The notes under the pieces were generated by a model. It was not told the origin of the DNA, searched no databases, and saw only the letters and a list, made by a program, of their open reading frames with translations. The position numbers were made by a program, and so were the translations under genes. A DNA stretch of 57,088 bases, taken from contig JAAYYB010000111.1 in assembly GCA_012515615.1 (NCBI GenBank), forward strand, positions 1-57,088, given 5' to 3'. The stretch comes from Fibrobacter sp. GTDB taxonomy: Bacteria > Fibrobacterota > Chitinivibrionia > Chitinivibrionales > Chitinispirillaceae. Of the stretch, positions 31,947 through 41,025 are shown in pieces (position 1 is the first letter of the stretch; every line of letters begins with the position of its first letter).

Positions 31947-33047
31947 ATGGCTATAATCGATTTCGGCGGTAAAAAGGAAGAAGTCGTTACACGTAAAGAG
32001 TTTTCGCTTGCTCAGGCTAGAAAGACACTCAAAGGTGAAACTATCGCCATCATCGGTTACGGCGTGCAGGGGCCTGCTCAGGGATTGAATCTCAAAGACA
32101 ACGGTTTTAATGTCATCGTCGGACAGGCAAAAAAATTCAAGAAGGACTGGGATCGTGCAGTGAAGGACGGATGGGTACCGGGAAAGACTCTGTTTGACAT
32201 TGAAGAAGCTGCCAAAAAGGGAACTATCATCCAGATGCTTGTTTCAGATGCGGCACAGATGGCGATCTGGCCGACAATCAAAAAATACCTGACCACCGGA
32301 AAAGCTCTTTACTTCTCTCATGGCTTCTCTATTGCCTATAAAGAACAGACAAAGGTGATTCCGCCAAAAGATGTCGATGTGATTCTGGTTGCTCCAAAGG
32401 GAAGCGGAACCTCAGTACGCAGAAATTTCCTTAATGGCGCAGGAATCAACTCCAGCTTTGCTGTTTTTCAGGACTCAACAGGCCGTGCACGGGAACGCTG
32501 CATCGCCCTTGGAATCGGTGTGGGCTCAGGGTATCTGTTCCCGACAACTTTCCAGAAAGAAGTCTTTAGCGATCTCACTGGTGAGCGCGGTGTGCTCATG
32601 GGTGCACTGGCCGGAATAATGGAAGCACAGTATGAAGTGCTGCGCAAAAACGGACACTCACCCAGCGAAGCCTTTAATGAAACTGTCGAGGAGCTTACAC
32701 AGAGTCTTATCAGGCTTGTTGACGAAAACGGAATGGACTGGATGTATTCAAACTGTTCTGCAACCGCTCAGCGCGGCGCCCTGGACTGGAAACCCAAGTT
32801 CAAGAAAGCCACTCTGCCGGTTTTCAAAGAGCTGTACGAGTCAGTAAAGTCCGGCAAGGAAACAAAAAGGGTTCTTACTGCCTGCGGAAAGCCCAACTAC
32901 AAAGAGCTTCTGGACAAAGAACTATCCACTATGGGTAACTCTGAGATGTGGCTGGCGGGCAAGGCAGCAAGAAGTCTGCGCCCGAAAGAGAAGGCAAAGG
33001 AGATATCCAAAGCAACAAAGGGTATCGCCGGCCGTAAAGGCAACTAA
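31947..33047 (+). CDS. ilvC: Ketol-acid reductoisomerase, fungal Ilv5-like type
   Basis: A 366-aa NADPH enzyme that isomerises and reduces acetolactate and acetohydroxybutyrate. The Rossmann motif is GYGVQGPAQGLNLKDNG (~37-53). The helical domain carries metal ligands in GERGVLMGALAGIMEAQYEV and the family string NGHSPSEAFNETVEE. From memory, stretches such as DGWVPGK, LVSDAAQ, YFSHGFS, DVILVAPKGSG and SGKETKR match yeast Ilv5 better than the 330-residue bacterial class I enzymes. The tail is Lys-rich. AGAAGGAG precedes ATG 31947. Confidence 0.95.
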   Translation: MAIIDFGGKKEEVVTRKEFSLAQARKTLKGETIAIIGYGVQGPAQGLNLKDNGFNVIVGQAKKFKKDWDRAVKDGWVPGKTLFDIEEAAKKGTIIQMLVSDAAQMAIWPTIKKYLTTGKALYFSHGFSIAYKEQTKVIPPKDVDVILVAPKGSGTSVRRNFLNGAGINSSFAVFQDSTGRARERCIALGIGVGSGYLFPTTFQKEVFSDLTGERGVLMGALAGIMEAQYEVLRKNGHSPSEAFNETVEELTQSLIRLVDENGMDWMYSNCSATAQRGALDWKPKFKKATLPVFKELYESVKSGKETKRVLTACGKPNYKELLDKELSTMGNSEMWLAGKAARSLRPKEKAKEISKATKGIAGRKGN

Positions 33048-33071
33048 ATTGAATCATCGCACTCCCCTTTA

Positions 33072-33092
33072 CCGGGGGGTGCGGTCCCCCAC
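33072..33092 (+). other. Intercistronic hairpin ilvC-leuA
   Basis: GCACTCCCC followed by TTTACC and GGGGGGTGC forms a GC-rich hairpin in the 62-bp gap between ilvC and leuA, with no T-run after it. It more likely marks RNA processing or stability than termination. Confidence 0.4.
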
Positions 33093-33109
33093 AGGGACTA
33101 AAAGGATAT

Positions 33110-34654
33110 ATGAAAGATAAAGTATTGATTTTCGATACAACACTGCGCGATGGCGAGCAGGCTTTGATGTCGAGTCTGTCAGTTGATCAGAAACTCAGAA
33201 TTGCGCGACAGCTGGCCAGACTCGGTGTAGATGCTATCGAAGCGGGTTTCCCGGTATCATCGCCAGGGGACTTCGAATCGGTTTCCAGTATTGCACACGA
33301 AATAAAGGGACCGATCATCTGCGGTCTCGCCAGGACTGTTGAAAAAGACATACTGGCCTGTGCGCGTGCTGTTAAACCGGCAGAGCGCGGCCGCATCCAT
33401 ACATTTATTGGAACATCCGGAATTCATGCAGAGAAGAAACTGAGAAAGTCCGAAGATGAGATTCTGGAAATTGTAAAAAGCAGTGTCCGCCTGGCCAGAC
33501 GTCATTGCGGGGATGTGGAATTTTCAGCAGAGGATGCTGGACGGACCGGAATTGACTTTCTGTGCCGGATAGTTGAGGATGCAATTGCCAGCGGGGCAGG
33601 AACAATAAACATCCCCGACACTGTGGGTTATACCACTCCGGAATATTTCGGAGGCATCATAGATGAGCTGTTTAACAGGGTTCCTAATATTGACAAAGCG
33701 GTAATTTCAGTTCATTGTCACAATGATCTGGGAATGGCCACTGCAAATTCCCTTACCGCTATTTCACACGGCGCCCGCCAGGTGGAATGCACTGTCAATG
33801 GAATCGGGGAGAGGGCTGGTAATGCGGCTCTGGAAGAAATAGTGATGGCAATAAAGGTGAGAAAGGATCTCTTTGGACTTTCCACCTCGATAGATACAAA
33901 GGAGATAATGAGAACAAGCAAGCTTATAAGGGAACTGTGTCACATGCCTGTTCAGCCTAACAAGGCGATAGTGGGTTCCAATGCTTTTTCCCATTCCTCC
34001 GGGATACATCAGGACGGAGTCTTGAAGGCGAAGAAAACATACGAAATAATGACTCCCCAGTCAGTCGGTCTCAAAGAGAACCGCATGAACCTGACGAGCC
34101 GGTCGGGAAGCCACATGGTAAGAACTCGTCTTCTGGATCTGGGTTACAGTGAGTCTGAATTTATCATGGAAGATATTTACAAAAAGTTCAAAGACCTTGC
34201 TGACAAAAAGGGTACGGTGTACGATGATGATCTGGTGACACTGATGGAATCCAAAAGCAGTGATGATCTCAAGGACAGGTTCGTGCTCGAGTTCCTGAAT
34301 GTGTCAAGCGGAAGGGGTACTATTCCGACCGCCACAGCAAGGATTCTGGTTGACGGAAAACTTTACAGCGAGGCTGCATGCGGAGATGGGGCGGTTGATG
34401 CCGCCACAAAGGCGATCGACAGGATTGTCGGTTATAAGATCTCCATTGACAGCTTTCACCTGGAAGGGATAACCGAGGGGCGTGAGGCGCAGGGACGGGT
34501 GTCAATGGTAGCCAGGGCATCGGAGGGAGTCTTTACAGGCATAGGGACCAGCACCGATATCGTCGAGGCGTCGGCACTGGCCTATATGAATATTGTAAAC
34601 AAGATCGCGCGGATGAAAAAATTCAAACGTAAATTACCACTGATCGGCGGCTAA
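33110..34654 (+). CDS. leuA: 2-isopropylmalate synthase
   Basis: A 514-aa enzyme joining acetyl-CoA with 2-oxoisovalerate, the first leucine-specific step. The catalytic TIM barrel has the DRE family start IFDTTLRDGEQALMSSLSV, metal ligands in SVHCHNDLGMATANS and the GERAGNAALEEI string. A C-terminal LeuA dimer/allosteric domain (~390-510, GRGTIPTATARILVDGK) is the leucine-feedback part. Full length for bacterial LeuA. AAAGGATAT precedes the ATG. The second DRE enzyme in the operon (cimA) is distinct in sequence. Confidence 0.94.
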   Translation: MKDKVLIFDTTLRDGEQALMSSLSVDQKLRIARQLARLGVDAIEAGFPVSSPGDFESVSSIAHEIKGPIICGLARTVEKDILACARAVKPAERGRIHTFIGTSGIHAEKKLRKSEDEILEIVKSSVRLARRHCGDVEFSAEDAGRTGIDFLCRIVEDAIASGAGTINIPDTVGYTTPEYFGGIIDELFNRVPNIDKAVISVHCHNDLGMATANSLTAISHGARQVECTVNGIGERAGNAALEEIVMAIKVRKDLFGLSTSIDTKEIMRTSKLIRELCHMPVQPNKAIVGSNAFSHSSGIHQDGVLKAKKTYEIMTPQSVGLKENRMNLTSRSGSHMVRTRLLDLGYSESEFIMEDIYKKFKDLADKKGTVYDDDLVTLMESKSSDDLKDRFVLEFLNVSSGRGTIPTATARILVDGKLYSEAACGDGAVDAATKAIDRIVGYKISIDSFHLEGITEGREAQGRVSMVARASEGVFTGIGTSTDIVEASALAYMNIVNKIARMKKFKRKLPLIGG

Positions 34655-34691
34655 GAGCTGCCCGATACAACTCGAAGAAGGGTTTTTTAAG

Positions 34692-35756
34692 ATGAAAAGC
34701 TATAATATTGCGTTGATGCCGGGGGATGGGACAGGGCCGGAAGTTGTTGCTGAAGGGATAAAAGTTCTGGATGCAGTTTCAAAAAGTTTCGGAATAAAGT
34801 TGAACTATACAAAATATGATTTCGGTGGGGAGCGCTATAAAAGAACAGGCGAAACTCTGCCCGATTCCGCTATAGAAGAGTTTCGTAAATTCAACGCCAT
34901 CTATCTGGGAGCCATAGGACATCCTGATGTTAAACCGGGAATTCTTGAGCTTGGAATACTGCTGAAGCTCAGGTTTGCGCTTGATCAGTACATCAATTTG
35001 CGGCCTGTAAAGCTTTATCCCAATGTTGATACTCCGCTCAAGGATAAAGGGCCCGAGCAGATCGATTTTGTCGTTATCAGGGAAAACAGCGGCGGTATAT
35101 ATACAGGAATGGGCGGTGCTGCGATGGTGGGGACCTCTCAGGAAATAGCCACTCAGGTGATGGTTTATTCCCGCAGTGTTGTCGAGAGGTGCATGCGCTT
35201 TGCTTATGATTACACCCGCAGGAGAAACAGGAAAAAACTTCTGACGCTTGTTCACAAATGCAATGTGCTTACCTATGCAGGTGATCTGTGGGTGCGTACG
35301 CACAATGAAGTTGGTGAGAAGGATTACCCCGATATTAAAAGGGATTATAACCATGTTGATGCCTGCACGATGTGGATGGTCAAGAGTCCTGAATTCTATG
35401 ATGTAATAGTGACTGAAAATCTCTTCGGAGACATTATTACAGATCTGGGTGCGATGATACAGGGTGGGATGGGAATAGCTGCGGGCGGAAACATAAACCC
35501 TGAGGGCGTTTCCATGTTTGAGCCTATCGGCGGAAGCGCACCGAAATATACCGGCCAGAACGTAATCAATCCGCTGGCTGCTATCAGTGCAGCTGCGATG
35601 ATGCTTGATAATCTGGGAGAGTGCGAAGCCGGAGCCGCTATTGACAAGGCAGTGCACGATGCGCTTGATTCCGGGAAAATAAAGAGCATGTCTGCCGGCA
35701 GAATGGGAATGAGTACGACGCAGGTTGGCGATCTGATTGCGTCGATGGTTGCCTGA
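34692..35756 (+). CDS. leuB: 3-isopropylmalate dehydrogenase
   Basis: A 354-aa beta-decarboxylating dehydrogenase. Hallmarks are MPGDGTGPEVVAEG, YLGAIGHPDVKPG, the substrate-binding RENSGGIYTG, metal-binding DACTMWMV with TENLFGDIITDLGAMI, and the NAD-binding GGSAPKYTGQNVINPLAAI. In this family the same fold includes isocitrate and tartrate dehydrogenases; the operon context favours leucine synthesis. leuC and leuD are not in the window. AAGGG precedes ATG 34692. Confidence 0.88.
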   Translation: MKSYNIALMPGDGTGPEVVAEGIKVLDAVSKSFGIKLNYTKYDFGGERYKRTGETLPDSAIEEFRKFNAIYLGAIGHPDVKPGILELGILLKLRFALDQYINLRPVKLYPNVDTPLKDKGPEQIDFVVIRENSGGIYTGMGGAAMVGTSQEIATQVMVYSRSVVERCMRFAYDYTRRRNRKKLLTLVHKCNVLTYAGDLWVRTHNEVGEKDYPDIKRDYNHVDACTMWMVKSPEFYDVIVTENLFGDIITDLGAMIQGGMGIAAGGNINPEGVSMFEPIGGSAPKYTGQNVINPLAAISAAAMMLDNLGECEAGAAIDKAVHDALDSGKIKSMSAGRMGMSTTQVGDLIASMVA

Positions 35757-35758
35757 TT

Positions 35759-37393
35759 ATGAAAAACAAAAATCATCCGGTGTTTCTTTACGATTCCACT
35801 CTAAGAGACGGCAACCAGGCGCTGGGAATCAGCCTTTCTCTTAGTGACAAGCTTTGCATTGCCGGAAAACTCGATGAGCTGGGAATGCATTATATCGAGG
35901 GCGGCTGGCCCAATCCGACAAACCCTGTAGATACCGAGTTTTACAGGCATGTGTCAAGGACAGGTATAAAAGCCAGAATAGCGGCATTCGGAAGCACCAG
36001 AAGACCCGGGTGTAAAAGCTCTGAGGACCCGTTTCTGAAGAATCTGGTGGAGACCGGGGCTCCGGTCGCCACTATTTTCGGAAAGAGCTGGGATCTGCAT
36101 GTTACCCATGTCATAGGGACCACAAGGGAAGAGAATCTTGCCATGATCGAAGATTCGGTCAGGTTCCTTAAGGCTAATATGGATGAGGTCGTCTATGATG
36201 CAGAGCACTTTTTCGATGGCTATAAAGCAGATCCGCAGTATGCGCTAAGCACTCTTTCTGCCGCTGTTGACGGCGGAGCCGATTGCATAGTGCTTTGTGA
36301 CACAAACGGGGGAATGCTTCCCGATGAATTTCTGACGATATTTTTAGATGTAAAGTCAAAAATACCGGTACCGCTTGGTATTCACTGCCACAATGATTCT
36401 GGATGTGCAGAAGCCAATTCCTGTCTTGCGGTTGTAAACGGGGCTGTTCAGGTTCAGGGTACAATGAACGGGATGGGAGAAAGGTGTGGAAACGCAAACC
36501 TCTGCACGATCATTCCCAATCTCCAGCTCAAAAGAGGTTTTCAGCTTGTAGGTGACCATCAGCTCAAGATGCTTTCATCTGTTTCGCTCTTTATTGCCGA
36601 AATCGCTAACACTATTCCCAATATCAGGGCCCCTTATGTAGGAGATGCGGCCTTTTCCCACAAGGCCGGCGCGCATGCTGACGGTGTCCGCAAGGTGAGG
36701 GCATCATTTGAACATGCTGTTCCGGAAAGCGTGGGTAACACACGTCACTTTGTAGTTTCGGACCAGGCTGGTTCAGGAACGATGCTTGAGAAGCTGGCTG
36801 TAATCCGGCCGGGGCTTGACAAAAAGGATCCCGATGTTAAAAAACTGCTCTTGAAAATCAAGGAACTTGAATCACAGGGATACCAGTTTGAGGCAGCTGA
36901 AGGATCTTTTGAGCTGATTGCCAGGGAGATGCTGGGTCAGTTCCGGGAACCCTTTACTGTAATGGGGTTCAGAGTACTTGAGGAAAAGATGGAAAATGGC
37001 GATGTCCTTTCTGAGGCGACCATAAAAATTCAGGAAAATGATGTATTCGAGCATACCGCCGCTGAGGGCGATGGACCAGTTAATGCACTGGACAACGCAC
37101 TCCGGAAGGCACTGATGAAATTCTACCCTTCCCTTGGCGAAGTCAAGCTGGAGGATTTTAAAGTCAGGGTCCTTGATGGTCGTGATGGAACTGAATCTAA
37201 GGTCAGGGTTCTTATTGAATCATCTGACGGTGTCAGCAGATGGGGAACGGTAGGTGTCTCAACAAACATAATAGAAGCCTCATGGCTTGCTTTGATTGAC
37301 AGCCTCAAATACAAGCTCATGAAAGACCGCTTTCAGAGTGAAACCGGTAAAGCAGACAGAACTCCTGAGCTCTGTTCTGCATCTGTTAAGTAA
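35759..37393 (+). CDS. cimA: (R)-citramalate synthase
   Basis: A 544-aa DRE-type synthase that makes citramalate from pyruvate and acetyl-CoA, so isoleucine can be built without threonine deaminase. Barrel strings are LYDSTLRDGNQALGISLSLS, EGGWPNPTNPVDTEF, GIHCHNDSGCAEANS and GMGERCGNANL. The C-terminal regulatory domain follows at ~420-530. The EGGWPNP signature separates CimA from LeuA. It starts 2 bp after leuB, with a weak ribosome site, implying coupling. Confidence 0.93.
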   Translation: MKNKNHPVFLYDSTLRDGNQALGISLSLSDKLCIAGKLDELGMHYIEGGWPNPTNPVDTEFYRHVSRTGIKARIAAFGSTRRPGCKSSEDPFLKNLVETGAPVATIFGKSWDLHVTHVIGTTREENLAMIEDSVRFLKANMDEVVYDAEHFFDGYKADPQYALSTLSAAVDGGADCIVLCDTNGGMLPDEFLTIFLDVKSKIPVPLGIHCHNDSGCAEANSCLAVVNGAVQVQGTMNGMGERCGNANLCTIIPNLQLKRGFQLVGDHQLKMLSSVSLFIAEIANTIPNIRAPYVGDAAFSHKAGAHADGVRKVRASFEHAVPESVGNTRHFVVSDQAGSGTMLEKLAVIRPGLDKKDPDVKKLLLKIKELESQGYQFEAAEGSFELIAREMLGQFREPFTVMGFRVLEEKMENGDVLSEATIKIQENDVFEHTAAEGDGPVNALDNALRKALMKFYPSLGEVKLEDFKVRVLDGRDGTESKVRVLIESSDGVSRWGTVGVSTNIIEASWLALIDSLKYKLMKDRFQSETGKADRTPELCSASVK

Positions 37394-37458
37394 CATACTG
37401 CGCCGCCCGGAAATCGGGCCCGACGCGCAACATAAGTACTTTTTTAAGGGATTTCATC

Positions 37459-38496
37459 ATGAAAAATATCGATTGGCGGAATCTGGAGTTTAAATATACC
37501 CAGACGGATTGCTTTGTCTCATGCAGTTATACAAACGGGAAATGGGGTGAAATTGAGATAAAGACCAATCCTGAACTGCGTTTACATCTTGCCGCTACAT
37601 GCTTTCATTACGGACAGGCCTGTTTTGAGGGAATGAAGGCCTTCAGGCAGGTTAACGGGAATGTCTCGATTTTCAGGCCGGAACAGAATGCACGCAGGAT
37701 GCAGGCCACCGCTGAACGGCTAATGATGCAGGCTCCTTCGGAAAAGCTGTTCCTTGAGGCTGTCGATGAACTTGTAAAAAAGAATATGGAATGGGTCCCT
37801 CCTTATGGAACAGGGGCTAGTCTTTACATAAGGCCACTTCTTGTCGGCTCCAGCCCCCATATCGGTGTGCATCCTTCTGAAGATTTCCTGTTTCTTGCCC
37901 TGTGCATGCCTGTGGGGCCGTATTATAAACACGGTTTCGCTCCTGTAAATGCCTATATACAAAAAGATTTTGACAGGGCCGCTCCCAGAGGGGTCGGACA
38001 CGTAAAGGCTGCCGGCAATTATGCATCCGGAATGATGGGGGATTTTGACGGGAAGGCAAAGGGGTACCCGATCTGCCTTTACCTGGATTCAGCAACACAT
38101 AAATATATTGATGAATTCGGAACATCCAATTTCCTGGCCATAACAAAAGATAATAAATACGTCACACCTGCATCGTCTTCAATACTGCCATCAATAACAA
38201 ACAGCAGTCTTCAGGTACTGGCATCGGATTTCGGGATGAAAGTGGAAAAACGGCAGATCCCTGTGACAGAACTTCCTGGATTCGCAGAAGTCGGCGCATG
38301 CGGAACTGCGGCTGTTATTACTCCGGTTTACTCGATAGCTGACGGTGAAAAAGTTTATACCTATGGCAAGCAGGACCAGTCAGGAGAGACTCTAACCAGG
38401 TTTTTCAAGCAGATCCAGGGTATCCAGTATGGTGAACTGGAAGACAAGCACGGCTGGATGGTTCCTGTTAAGGCGTGTACGGCTGTAACTGTCTAA
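37459..38496 (+). CDS. ilvE: Branched-chain amino-acid aminotransferase
   Basis: A 345-aa pyridoxal-phosphate enzyme of fold type IV, carrying out the last step to valine, leucine and isoleucine. Family strings are CFHYGQACFEGMKAFRQ, FRPEQNARRMQATAERL and the PLP-Lys region GVGHVKAAGNYASGMMG. The phosphate-binding cup includes FGTSNFLAI and ACGTAAVITPV. AAGGGATTTC precedes ATG 37459. Last gene of the operon; a palindrome follows at 38524. Confidence 0.93.
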   Translation: MKNIDWRNLEFKYTQTDCFVSCSYTNGKWGEIEIKTNPELRLHLAATCFHYGQACFEGMKAFRQVNGNVSIFRPEQNARRMQATAERLMMQAPSEKLFLEAVDELVKKNMEWVPPYGTGASLYIRPLLVGSSPHIGVHPSEDFLFLALCMPVGPYYKHGFAPVNAYIQKDFDRAAPRGVGHVKAAGNYASGMMGDFDGKAKGYPICLYLDSATHKYIDEFGTSNFLAITKDNKYVTPASSSILPSITNSSLQVLASDFGMKVEKRQIPVTELPGFAEVGACGTAAVITPVYSIADGEKVYTYGKQDQSGETLTRFFKQIQGIQYGELEDKHGWMVPVKACTAVTV

Positions 38497-38523
38497 TAGC
38501 TTGGAGAAAAATCGATCAGTCAA

Positions 38524-38544
38524 GCGGCGACTTCAAGTCGCCGC
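38524..38544. terminator. Palindromic terminator between convergent ilvE and PlsC-like genes
   Basis: GCGGCGACTTCAAGTCGCCGC is symmetric except for its central base and forms a strong GC-rich stem. It lies 28 bp after the ilvE stop and 3 bp before the opposite stop. No T-run on the plus strand; it can serve both directions. Confidence 0.55.
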
Positions 38545-38546
38545 AA

Positions 38547-39749
38547 TCACAAGTATCCTCTTCTTTCACACTCTTCAAATCCCTTTAGATATCTCAGATA
38601 GTACACCCACTTCATCGGGCTCTTCTTGCTGAAGAGAAAACGGATGTAATTTTTACCGTGCCGGAACTCAAAGATATCTTTTTTCTGAATCACGTAATCT
38701 TCGATTTCCGAAACTGGCCATGTAACAGGGCCCGATGGTGGATTGAATGTCAGGGTATCGGCTGTAAGCGTGGCACTTCCTGTGGCACAATTTGAAAAAG
38801 TACGATTGCTGTTTTCATTCTGAAGGATCACATTATGGCTTGTGGAAAGCACTGTCGCCCCGGATCTGATTTTCTCGATGACCTTTGATTTGTGCATATC
38901 AGCCCAGTCTTTAAGGTCGTGTAGTGAATGGGTATCATTACCTTTCGCTTTCAGCCTGCAATGAGCATCCATTTCCCATGAACTGCCGCAGGAACTGCAG
39001 TGAATCGTGTTTCCATCTGTACTCAGCGCATCTTCACTACTGCAGTTCATGCATATCCATACGAATCTCTCAAGGCCCTCTGCAATCTTAGTACCTGTAA
39101 AGGGGTACTGAAGGTTCTGAGGATCTTTGATGTCATTCTGATAGATGGATGATTTGATCTTTTCAAACAGCTGGTCACTTGTTAAATCCTGGTAATCCTG
39201 CGGTGTGTGTACCTTGATATCAATTGTAATGTTTCCTCTACGAATATTGCGGGCCCACCATGGTTTTGTCAGGAAATTGCCCCTGAGCCTGACAGTAACA
39301 ATCGGACACTTCATTTTCAGTACTATCTTTTCAAGACCTTTGTAAAGAAGCTGAGTCTCACCATCCCAGGTCGTCTGACCCTCCGGGAAGACACAGACCG
39401 GATAACCGTTTTTCAGCCTGTCGAGAGTCTCTTTCATGGCCTTGTAATCGGATGCTCCTTTTCGTTTGGGTATACATCCGATATTTGTCAGGTACCACTG
39501 TGAAATACCCTTTCCCCTGAATCCGTCATCATTAACCATGATGGAAAATGGCCAACGGCTGTAGTTGCCGATAATCCAGGGGTCAAAAAAAGTCCCGTGA
39601 TTCGAAACTACCAGAAAGGGTGGTGTGGGGTAGACGCCGCTGTCGGGCGAGAGACTGAATTTGTAATCTCGTTTGAGTTTTGCATAGATGAATAATTTAG
39701 AAAGGACATTCCAGAAAAACCATCTTGTATAGTATTCACGTTTTTTCAT
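38547..39749 (-). CDS. PlsC-like 1-acylglycerol-3-phosphate acyltransferase with zinc ribbon
   Basis: A 400-aa protein. Residues ~40-220 form the acyltransferase domain with the HX4D motif in VVSNHGTFFDPWI and the FPEGQTTWDG motif; it would transfer acyl chains to lysophosphatidate or a related acceptor at the membrane. A Cys4 zinc-ribbon follows at ~232-252 (CMNCSSEDA, then CSSCGSSW), uncommon in simple PlsC enzymes. The C-terminal ~110 residues are a beta domain of unknown role. CAGGATTTAAT precedes ATG 39749. Confidence 0.8.
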   Translation of the reverse strand: MKKREYYTRWFFWNVLSKLFIYAKLKRDYKFSLSPDSGVYPTPPFLVVSNHGTFFDPWIIGNYSRWPFSIMVNDDGFRGKGISQWYLTNIGCIPKRKGASDYKAMKETLDRLKNGYPVCVFPEGQTTWDGETQLLYKGLEKIVLKMKCPIVTVRLRGNFLTKPWWARNIRRGNITIDIKVHTPQDYQDLTSDQLFEKIKSSIYQNDIKDPQNLQYPFTGTKIAEGLERFVWICMNCSSEDALSTDGNTIHCSSCGSSWEMDAHCRLKAKGNDTHSLHDLKDWADMHKSKVIEKIRSGATVLSTSHNVILQNENSNRTFSNCATGSATLTADTLTFNPPSGPVTWPVSEIEDYVIQKKDIFEFRHGKNYIRFLFSKKSPMKWVYYLRYLKGFEECERRGYL

Positions 39750-39782
39750 ATTAAATCCTGATTCTGCAAAAGTATTATGGTT

Positions 39783-40871
39783 TCAGGGGTTTGCCCTGAA
39801 AAGAATTATGTCCCCGTCCCTGACTGTATAATCTCTGCCCTCAGAGCGGATTTTTCCAGCGGCCCTTATTGCAGCTTCAGACCCCAGCTCTACAAGATCC
39901 TCTACAGAATAAACCTCCGCACATATAAATCCTTTCTGGAAATCACTATGCACGACCCCTGCAGCAGTGAAGGCAGAGGATCCTGCCTTGACAGTCCAGG
40001 CATGCAGTTCCTTTTTGTTAATAGTAAAAAATGTCTCCAGCCCCAGTAGACGATAAACGGCACGGGCAAGGGCATTCAGTCCGCTTTCGGCTATTCCCAG
40101 AGATAAAAGGTATTCAACTCTTTCATTTTCCGGCAGCTCAGCTATCTCGGCCTCAATTTTCCCGCACAGAGATATATATCCGGCCCTCTCTCCGGAAAGA
40201 TTGTCCGCGAGTTTCTGTATATGTGCAGTGTTTACCTGGCCGTCTTCACCGGTGTTAGCCACAAGAAGAACCGGCTTCTGGGTGAGAAATCCCAATCCCT
40301 GGATTGACCCGAACATTTCAACGCTGAGACCAGCTTTACGAATCGGAATTCCTGATGAAAGGCAGCTTACAATTAATTCAAGGGCAGACAGAAAAAGTAC
40401 CTGATCTTTTTCCTGACTTTTTACTTTGGATGCCTTTGCCAGGCTCTTTTCGGCTATATCAAGGTCTTTGAGAATGAGCTCGGTTTCAATAATCCCGATA
40501 TCACTCTCAGGATTAACTGCTCCATCAACATGCACCACATCCGGATCATCAAAAAGACGCACAACATGCAGTATCGCGTCTACCTCCTTTATGTGGCCCA
40601 GAAACTGATTTCCGAGGCCTTCACCCCGGGATGCACCTTTAACCAGCCCCGCAATGTCGATTAACTCCAGAAATGCAGGGACCACTCGGCCTGTCTGAAT
40701 AAATGAGGCTATTGTACTTAGCCGGTCATCTGGAACGGCCACCATACCATGGTTTGGCTCTATTGTGCAGAACGGATAATTCTCTGCGGCTGCTTTCCCC
40801 GAACAAAGAGCGTTAAAGATGGTTGATTTTCCAACATTAGGCAAACCGATTATACCTGCAGTAAGTCCCAT
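39783..40871 (-). CDS. ychF: Redox-regulated P-loop ATPase YchF (OBG family)
   Basis: A 362-aa TRAFAC-class NTPase that binds ribosomes and hydrolyses ATP. G1 is GLPNVGKST, the second region is NYPFCTIEPNHG, G3 is DIAGLVKGASRGEGLG. The specificity motif reads NTGED rather than the more usual NVDE/NVAE. The C-terminal TGS domain ends GRDYTVRDGDIILFR. The start is ATG 40871, giving the standard length and N-terminus; the frame extends to 40937 without support. It diverges from the cNMP-binding gene. Confidence 0.93.
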   Translation of the reverse strand: MGLTAGIIGLPNVGKSTIFNALCSGKAAAENYPFCTIEPNHGMVAVPDDRLSTIASFIQTGRVVPAFLELIDIAGLVKGASRGEGLGNQFLGHIKEVDAILHVVRLFDDPDVVHVDGAVNPESDIGIIETELILKDLDIAEKSLAKASKVKSQEKDQVLFLSALELIVSCLSSGIPIRKAGLSVEMFGSIQGLGFLTQKPVLLVANTGEDGQVNTAHIQKLADNLSGERAGYISLCGKIEAEIAELPENERVEYLLSLGIAESGLNALARAVYRLLGLETFFTINKKELHAWTVKAGSSAFTAAGVVHSDFQKGFICAEVYSVEDLVELGSEAAIRAAGKIRSEGRDYTVRDGDIILFRANP

Positions 40872-41025
40872 ACTTATCCAATCCGGATTTATATTAATGG
40901 TGAGAATGTTATAAAATACCACTTGTGACCGTACCATCTCAATTTATTCATTCTCATGAGCCTTCCCTAAGATATTTCATTACCTTGCTCTCTGGAACTT
41001 TATATCTTTATGTTCGGGGGAGAAA

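Noticed and set aside
34779-35657. 292-aa minus-strand frame opposite leuB
   Set aside because: A shadow of leuB; low-quality composition (Ile/His/Ser rich) and no ribosome site.
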